Positions 29,579-34,951 of a stretch of 34,951 bases of DNA are shown here, one piece after another. The DNA lies in assembly GCA_947303735.1 (NCBI GenBank), contig CAMYZD010000011.1, forward strand, positions 1 to 34,951. Direction: 5' to 3'. This DNA is from an uncultured Bacteroidales bacterium (GTDB taxonomy: Bacteria; Bacteroidota; Bacteroidia; Bacteroidales; P3). The position numbers and the translations under genes were made by a program. Position 1 is the stretch's first letter, and every line of letters begins with the position of its first letter. The notes under the pieces are model-generated. The model did no database searches, was not told the DNA's origin, and saw nothing but the letters and a program-made list of their open reading frames with translations.

Positions 29579-29600
29579 GCTACCCTACTCCTCCTACTTC

Positions 29601-30371
29601 TTAGTTTACAGAGATTCTCAGGCCGTCGTAGGCGATATGTACGTGCGGAGGCAACTCTTTCGACACCTCGGCATAGAATCCCATCTCATGGCTCACGTGG
29701 GTGATATAAGCTTCACGAGGTTTCACTTGGGCTATCACCTCTAGTGCTTCGGGTAAGCAGAAATGGGAGAAATGTTTCTCTTTTCGCAGAGCATTAACAA
29801 CTAGTGTGTCGGCTCCTTCTAGTTTATGCATTTCGCTCTCGGATATATAATTGGCATCAGTGATATAAACCAATTGTCCTATTCTATATCCTAGCACTGG
29901 CAGCAATTTGTGCATAGCCTTGATGGGAATAATCTCAACTCCTGCAGCAAGGAAAGGTTCGTCGCCCGAAAGCTCGTGGAAGTTTGCTTCGGGCAGTCCG
30001 GGAAATTCATGCGGGACAAAAATATAGTGGTAGTCGCGCTCTATTGCCACCCGCGCTTCGTGGTTGCAGTAGAGTTCCATCTTTTGTTTTTGTACGTAGT
30101 TGAATGAGCGTATGTCGTCCAGTCCTGCCACATGGTCTCGATGGGCATGGGTAATCAGGATGCTGTCGAGGTGCATCACCTTCTCCCTCAACATCTGCTC
30201 GCGGAAGTCGGGCCCTATGTCGATGAGAATGTTCTTGCCCTCGTCGGTAGTTATCAAGGCGGAAGTACGTAGATGTCGGTCGTGCCAATCGGTCGACTGG
30301 CAGACTGGGCATCTACATGCTACAACGGGTACCCCCATCGAAGTACCCGTCCCTAAAAAGGTCAGTTCCAT
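29601..30371 (-). CDS. MBL-fold metallo-hydrolase (PhnP-like)
   Basis: MELTFLGTGTSMGVPVVACRCPVCQS; ITHAHRDHVAGLDDIR; ITHVSHEMGF. Start set at 30371. Confidence 0.88.
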   Translation of the reverse strand: MELTFLGTGTSMGVPVVACRCPVCQSTDWHDRHLRTSALITTDEGKNILIDIGPDFREQMLREKVMHLDSILITHAHRDHVAGLDDIRSFNYVQKQKMELYCNHEARVAIERDYHYIFVPHEFPGLPEANFHELSGDEPFLAAGVEIIPIKAMHKLLPVLGYRIGQLVYITDANYISESEMHKLEGADTLVVNALRKEKHFSHFCLPEALEVIAQVKPREAYITHVSHEMGFYAEVSKELPPHVHIAYDGLRISVN

Positions 30372-30386
30372 CTTTAATATTAAATC

Positions 30387-30463
30387 TGAGTGACCAATGA
30401 CCTGTGAAACGAATGCGCTCGTGTCACTGATCACTGGTCACTATATCACTGATCACTATATCA
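30387..30463. repeat. Inverted pair of heptad tracts: (TGAGTGA CCAATGA CCTGTGA) and (TCACTGA TCACTGG TCACTATA TCACTGA TCACTATA TCA)
   Basis: Read directly; AGTGACCAATGA (30389-30400) pairs with TCACTGGTCACT at 11 of 12 positions. Confidence 0.8.
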
Positions 30464-30466
30464 AGT

Positions 30467-31162
30467 CTAGTCGTTTTTCACAGTCAATCTAAAGCCGACA
30501 CCGTGTACATTCACGATTTGCACCTTGGGATCCATCTTCAGGTATTTGCGCAGTTTGGTGATATATACGTCCATGCTGCGGGCGGCGAAATAGCTGTCGT
30601 CCTTCCAAATTTTCTGAAGGGTACTGGTGCGGTCGACCAATTGGTTGAAGTTCATAGCAAACATGCGGAGCAATTCGCTTTCCTTCATGGTCAGCCGTTG
30701 CACCGTCTCGCCGCAAGTGAGTGTCTGGTGGGCATAGTCGAACATCAGGTTGCCGATATGGAAGAGGTTCTTGTCGGGCTTGCCGTCATCAAACGACCGA
30801 CGTATGGTCGCATTCACACGGGCTAACAGTTCCTCCATACTGAACGGTTTGGTAACATAGTCGTCGGCACCGATTTCAAAACCTTTCAACTTGTCGGCCT
30901 CGAGGTTCTTGGCGGTGAGGAATATAATAGGGATGCGTTTGTCCACCCTACGTATCTCCTTGGCGACAGTAAATCCGTCCTTTACGGGCATCATGATGTC
31001 GAGGATGCAGGCATCCACATCATCGTTTTGATAAGAATCAAGGGCAGCCTGTCCGTCGACTGCCAGATAAACGGTGTATCCTTTCTGTGTCAGATAGGCT
31101 TTCAGGATGGTACCCAGATTAGGGTCATCCTCTGCAACGAGCAATTTTATACCTAGGTTCAT
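30467..31162 (-). CDS. OmpR/PhoB-family response regulator, RprY-like
   Basis: LLVAEDDPNLGTILKAYL, CILDIMMPVKDGF, IIFLTAKN, GADDYVTKPFSMEELLARV; winged-helix C-terminus. Confidence 0.9.
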   Translation of the reverse strand: MNLGIKLLVAEDDPNLGTILKAYLTQKGYTVYLAVDGQAALDSYQNDDVDACILDIMMPVKDGFTVAKEIRRVDKRIPIIFLTAKNLEADKLKGFEIGADDYVTKPFSMEELLARVNATIRRSFDDGKPDKNLFHIGNLMFDYAHQTLTCGETVQRLTMKESELLRMFAMNFNQLVDRTSTLQKIWKDDSYFAARSMDVYITKLRKYLKMDPKVQIVNVHGVGFRLTVKND

Positions 31163-31179
31163 ATTATCAATGATTTTAT

Positions 31180-31635
31180 TTAGTCGTTAAGGATTTCTAT
31201 TTTTTCAATCAAGTCTCCGGCCCTTATCTGGTCAATCACCTCCAAACCCTCTTCCACACGGCCAAAACAGGTGTGAACTCCGTCCAGATGCTGGGTGTTT
31301 TCGCGATTGTGGCAGATGAAGAACTGGCTTCCGCCTGTGTCTTTACCTGCGTGAGCCATCGACAGCACTCCGCGGTCGTGGTACTGTTTTTCGGCATTGG
31401 TCTCGCATTTGATATGCCATCCGGGGCCGCCGGTGCCTACGCGTGGGTCGCCCAATTGGCGGCTATAAGGGCAGCCGCCCTGTATCACAAAACCCGGTAT
31501 TACGCGGTGGAAGTGCAATCCGTCGTAGAAACCCGATTGGGCTAGCTTGGCGAAATTTGCCACTGTGTTAGGAACCTCCTTCTCATATAGGACTGCTGTC
31601 ATGGTTCCTTTGGGAGTAATGATTTTCGCGTGCAT
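31180..31635 (-). CDS. Cyclophilin-type peptidyl-prolyl cis-trans isomerase
   Basis: [56 protein letters not shown]. Start set at [10 protein letters not shown]. Confidence 0.93.
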   Translation of the reverse strand: MHAKIITPKGTMTAVLYEKEVPNTVANFAKLAQSGFYDGLHFHRVIPGFVIQGGCPYSRQLGDPRVGTGGPGWHIKCETNAEKQYHDRGVLSMAHAGKDTGGSQFFICHNRENTQHLDGVHTCFGRVEEGLEVIDQIRAGDLIEKIEILND

Positions 31636-31840
31636 GTTCTTTCTGTTTTCTCTTTTAAGTATCACATTAACTTAAAAAATTGCAAAAAATTGTGTGAGAC
31701 CTCTAATTTTTTTTACTTAAATTGCCATTTTTTTCTTTTTCCCTCTCTGAAAAGCCCAATAATCAAGGCTCTCTTACTACCAATCAATTCGGTGCAGTTG
31801 GGTAATCATTAGACTCTCAGTCACTGTGCAGTTCTCCTGG

Positions 31841-33391
31841 CTACCATTTCGAGGCGTTAAGAAAAATGCGGTTCAGACGGGGTTTCCTATGGTCTTTGTC
31901 CCACGAGAAGACCACCATTCGGGCCTTGCCCACGATGTGGTCTTCGGGCACAAATCCCCAGTATCGGCTGTCGGCCGAGTTGTGGCGGTTGTCGCCCATC
32001 ATCCAGTAGTAGTCCATCTTGAAGGTGTAGGTGGTCGTCTCTTCGCCATTGATAAATATCTTTCCCTGGCGCACCTCCAGTGTGTTGCCTTCAAACACCT
32101 CTATCACCCGCTGATACAGGGGCAGGTTCTCCAACGTCAGGTTCACGGTTTCGCCCTTGGCGGGGATGTGGATGGGTCCAAAATTGTCCAAGGTCCAGTT
32201 ATATCCGTCGGCATGGGGGAAGAGCGGACGGTCGTCTTCATCGGCTGGGTGGATTACCTTCTCGACCGAAACCACGTCGGGTCGGGACTGCAGCTGCACT
32301 GCCATCTGTTCTGTCAGGGGTAATTGGTAGGAGGGCAACCCTGTGAACATCATAATTCCTAGGGCATTCTCATAATCTTCGTTCGACACGCCGACATTAT
32401 CCAATATCCTGCGTACGTTCAACCCGGGTGTGAAAGTCACATTGTAGGTATGTTGGCTCTCGGTGGGGAAAGGCAGTGCTTTACCATTGATATATACCGT
32501 CTGGTTCACAATTTCCAAGTCTTCGCCAGGCAGGCCGATGCAGCGTTTCACAAAGTTCTCGCGCTTGTCCACAGGACGTACCCTGATATGGTTCTCTACC
32601 ATCTGGTTGCCCACGGGCAGCCGTTTGGCATTCAGTACATTTTCTCTTCCCATTTCGCGCACCAGGTCGTGGTAGCTCATATTGCTCTGCCATGCTGTGC
32701 ACATCGTGTCGCCGTCGGGGTAGTTAAACACCACGGCATCCATTCTTTCCACCTTGCCCAGTCCAGGATAGCGGTGGTAGGGGCGCTTGATCCATTTCAA
32801 GTACGACTCGTGCTGTCCGCCCGAGAATGGCAGCACGTTGTGTACCAAGGGGAACGATAGCGGTGTCATGGCCATGCGGGGGCCGTAGGCCAACTTCGAT
32901 ACCATCAGGTAGTCGCCCGTCAGCAGCGATTTCTCCATCGAGCTTGAGGGGATGTTGTAGAATTCTACTATCATGCCTCTGATGATCACTGCAGCCACCA
33001 ATGCAAAGGCGAGGGCATCCAGCCAGTCGCGCAGCTCGCTCACCTTGTGAGCTTCCTCTTTGCGAGGATCATGGTATTCCATTTTGCTCAATCCCAGAAT
33101 GGGGAGGTAGCACCATGGAAATATCACTGCAAAAGTTTGCTCAAAGAAGTTATAGCGGTGGAACACTTTGGCCGTTTCCGTCACCATCAGCAGGAAGGTG
33201 AAGATATTGACCGCAGGCAATAGGAAGTATATATACCATTTCCAACTCTTGTTGCACACTTTAATCCATACCACAATATTATATATGGGTATGAGCGACA
33301 GCCAGGGCTTTACGCCCGCTTTCTTGAACACAAACCAAAGGCCGAACAGGCAGCCTACAAAGTACATAATCAGCAGAATGTTGTATATCAT
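31841..33391 (-). CDS. lepB: Signal peptidase I with multi-TM N-terminal extension and large insertion
   Basis: IPSSSMEKSLLTGDYLMVSKLAYG (catalytic Ser region), NFVKRCIGLPGEDLEI (Lys region), MMGDNRHNSADSRYWGFVPEDHIVGKA. Confidence 0.92.
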   Translation of the reverse strand: MIYNILLIMYFVGCLFGLWFVFKKAGVKPWLSLIPIYNIVVWIKVCNKSWKWYIYFLLPAVNIFTFLLMVTETAKVFHRYNFFEQTFAVIFPWCYLPILGLSKMEYHDPRKEEAHKVSELRDWLDALAFALVAAVIIRGMIVEFYNIPSSSMEKSLLTGDYLMVSKLAYGPRMAMTPLSFPLVHNVLPFSGGQHESYLKWIKRPYHRYPGLGKVERMDAVVFNYPDGDTMCTAWQSNMSYHDLVREMGRENVLNAKRLPVGNQMVENHIRVRPVDKRENFVKRCIGLPGEDLEIVNQTVYINGKALPFPTESQHTYNVTFTPGLNVRRILDNVGVSNEDYENALGIMMFTGLPSYQLPLTEQMAVQLQSRPDVVSVEKVIHPADEDDRPLFPHADGYNWTLDNFGPIHIPAKGETVNLTLENLPLYQRVIEVFEGNTLEVRQGKIFINGEETTTYTFKMDYYWMMGDNRHNSADSRYWGFVPEDHIVGKARMVVFSWDKDHRKPRLNRIFLNASKW

Positions 33392-33480
33392 AGTAATTAA
33401 TTTAACTCCCCTATAACGCCCAACTCAAATAATTATTGCCTACTCCCCTAACAAAAATAGGCATCGACCAGTTTCCCACT

Positions 33481-34641
33481 TCATCCTATCGGCAGCACCT
33501 CGGCGACGTTGTCGGTCAGCAGGTGTTTCTCTTCTTCCCAGCAGAGTTCCTTTCGAGCCCTCTCAAATCGGCGGGCGCGCTCTTCCTGTGCCATAGTCTC
33601 CCACTCCTGCAAAGTCGCCATAATAGCGCTTGCAAGCCTTTCGAGGTAACGACCGTATGACTCTCCCTCCTTTACCTTGGGGCAAGGTCCTACGATAGAG
33701 CCGATGCCGTACTCTTCCAGCACCCGCCTTATTTCGGCAAAGCCTGTCGCCAGCAGTGGCACCCCTGCCTGGGCAAAGTCCCCTACCCTGTTGGGCAGGG
33801 CGCAGCGGTAGCTCATCCCCTTCTCCTCGAGCAGACACACGCCTAACGAAGCCTTGCCGGTCAACTCGTGCAGTTGTTTTGGGAGCATCCGTCCATAGAA
33901 GTGGATTTGGCTCGCCCAAGGCAGTGTGGCGGCATAGTCGCGCATCTCTTCCAGCAGGTCTCCATCGCCAGCCACCTCCAGTCGGCACTGGGGTAATAAT
34001 CTCATCACATCCACCATTTCTTTCACCCCACGGCCTATATTCACAGCCCCTTGATACAGCAGTATATAAGGCTTGTTATTTCTTGTATCGCTTGAGGGTA
34101 TTTGAGGAGCAAAAGAGGCACTCATAGGCAGGTTGCGCACCACCGTCATCTTCACACCGTAGCGACGACAATATTCGTCCGCCACCCCCTGACTCACCGT
34201 GAAGGCGGCATCTACGCGTGGCAGGCAGCGGCGTTCCACCCATGCCCACACTCTCCTTACCCGAGGCTTGTTCTCCAACTCTGGCACATCGGGAAACAGC
34301 TCGTGGGCATCAAAGAACAGTTTTTTGCGCCGCAGTCCCGCCGCCAGCCTACAGGCCAACAAGGTGTCGCTGTCGTTGGCATAGAAGGCGTCGGCAGGCA
34401 TGACAAGCAGGCGTATCAGCAACCGCAGGTTGTACTCGGCATAGAATGCCGCCGACCGCCTAAACATCAGCCGCATACGCACGCATCGGTAGTTGCGTGC
34501 CTCAAGAGCCTCGCTCGTAGGTAGTTTGCGGCCTACAAGGGTCACCTCGTATCTGGCTTCCTGTAGCGCGCGGCAACTGCGGTCCACCCGCTGGTCGGTC
34601 AGCAGGTCGTTGGTCACCGCCATGATGATTCGCTTTGCCAT
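33481..34641 (-). CDS. Glycosyltransferase (GT4-like)
   Basis: MAVTNDLLTDQRVDRSCRALQEARYEVTLVGR; YILLYQGAVNIGRGVKEMVDVMRLLPQCRLEVAGDGDLLEEM. Confidence 0.85.
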   Translation of the reverse strand: MAKRIIMAVTNDLLTDQRVDRSCRALQEARYEVTLVGRKLPTSEALEARNYRCVRMRLMFRRSAAFYAEYNLRLLIRLLVMPADAFYANDSDTLLACRLAAGLRRKKLFFDAHELFPDVPELENKPRVRRVWAWVERRCLPRVDAAFTVSQGVADEYCRRYGVKMTVVRNLPMSASFAPQIPSSDTRNNKPYILLYQGAVNIGRGVKEMVDVMRLLPQCRLEVAGDGDLLEEMRDYAATLPWASQIHFYGRMLPKQLHELTGKASLGVCLLEEKGMSYRCALPNRVGDFAQAGVPLLATGFAEIRRVLEEYGIGSIVGPCPKVKEGESYGRYLERLASAIMATLQEWETMAQEERARRFERARKELCWEEEKHLLTDNVAEVLPIG

Positions 34642-34680
34642 GTGTTAATCCGATCTAACATCTTTAAAAGTCCGCTTCAC

Positions 34681-34746
34681 CTAAAAGGTAAAAAGATAAA
34701 CGCACCTTTAAAACTTTTAATCTTTCAAATCCTTTTACCTATTAAC
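34681..34746. repeat. Degenerate A/T-rich word spacer containing CTAAAAGGTAAAAA and inverted CCTTTTACCT
   Basis: CTAAAAG GTAAAAA GATAAAC and CTTTAAAA CTTTTAAT CTTTCAAAT CCTTTTACC; the 14-mer CTAAAAGGTAAAAA also occurs at 28401. Confidence 0.5.
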
Positions 34747-34797
34747 GCACAATGGCAAAAAATCGTATTCCGACACTAAAATATTCTACGATTACTT

Positions 34798-34880
34798 ATT
34801 TCTCCAAGATTTCTGGATTTCCGCCGCAGGCGGGGGTTATATATTTCCCCGCTTCGCGAAATCCAGAAATCTTAGGGAAA
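34798..34880. repeat. Long inverted repeat with perfect 16-bp arms AAGATTTCTGGATTTC / GAAATCCAGAAATCTT and GC-rich inner stem
   Basis: Arms at 34806-34821 and 34858-34873; inner GCGGGG/CCCCGC; outward pairing TTTCTCC/AGGGAAA with a mismatch and a wobble. Confidence 0.9.
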
Positions 34881-34951
34881 TCTATTTTTGAAGAACCTGT
34901 TTTATTTTGATGTAATTAGTTCATAGTTCTTACCTCTCTTATACATACCCC

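Noticed and set aside
30387-30463. Possible CRISPR array
   Set aside because: Units are only 7-8 bp with no spacers and no cas genes nearby.
34798-34880. Terminator of the 33481-34641 glycosyltransferase
   Set aside because: The palindrome lies upstream of this minus-strand gene's start, so it cannot terminate it.

Overview
The window looks like a chromosomal segment of a Bacteroidales-type (Bacteroidota) genome. Support: TAnnTTTG-type promoter motifs, DUF3822 and DUF4199 proteins, a SprE/PorW-like lipoprotein and an RprY-like regulator. Bases 1-1337 are an AT-rich, apparently non-coding region with several hairpins and promoter-like motifs. It is followed by an XRE-family regulator, a tRNA with anticodon CAT (probably elongator Met), ilvE, a crt-hbd pair divergent from a TM1266-like/hydG pair, clpC, gyrA and a TPR protein. 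From 13780 to 34641 all credible genes are on the minus strand: M28 peptidase, YfcC-like carrier, CYTH protein, purC, rsmD, DUF3822, a pilin-like membrane protein, an AmgK-like kinase/RapZ-C fusion, bactofilin, SprE/PorW-like lipoprotein, ychF, GT2, DUF4199, glycosyltransferases, an MBL-fold hydrolase, an RprY-like regulator, cyclophilin and lepB. I found no CRISPR array, transposase, phage module or obvious defence system. The best candidates for a second look are: (1) degenerate 7-bp-period repeats in several spacers of the 26.7-34.8 kb segment, one forming the coding sequence of a signal-peptide core; (2) the kinase/RapZ-C fusion beside bactofilin and SprE/PorW; (3) a pilin-like protein next to DUF3822; (4) a ~80-bp near-perfect palindrome at the right end; (5) the structured 1.3-kb non-coding region at the left end. 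All product calls come from reading motifs by eye; no database search was run.
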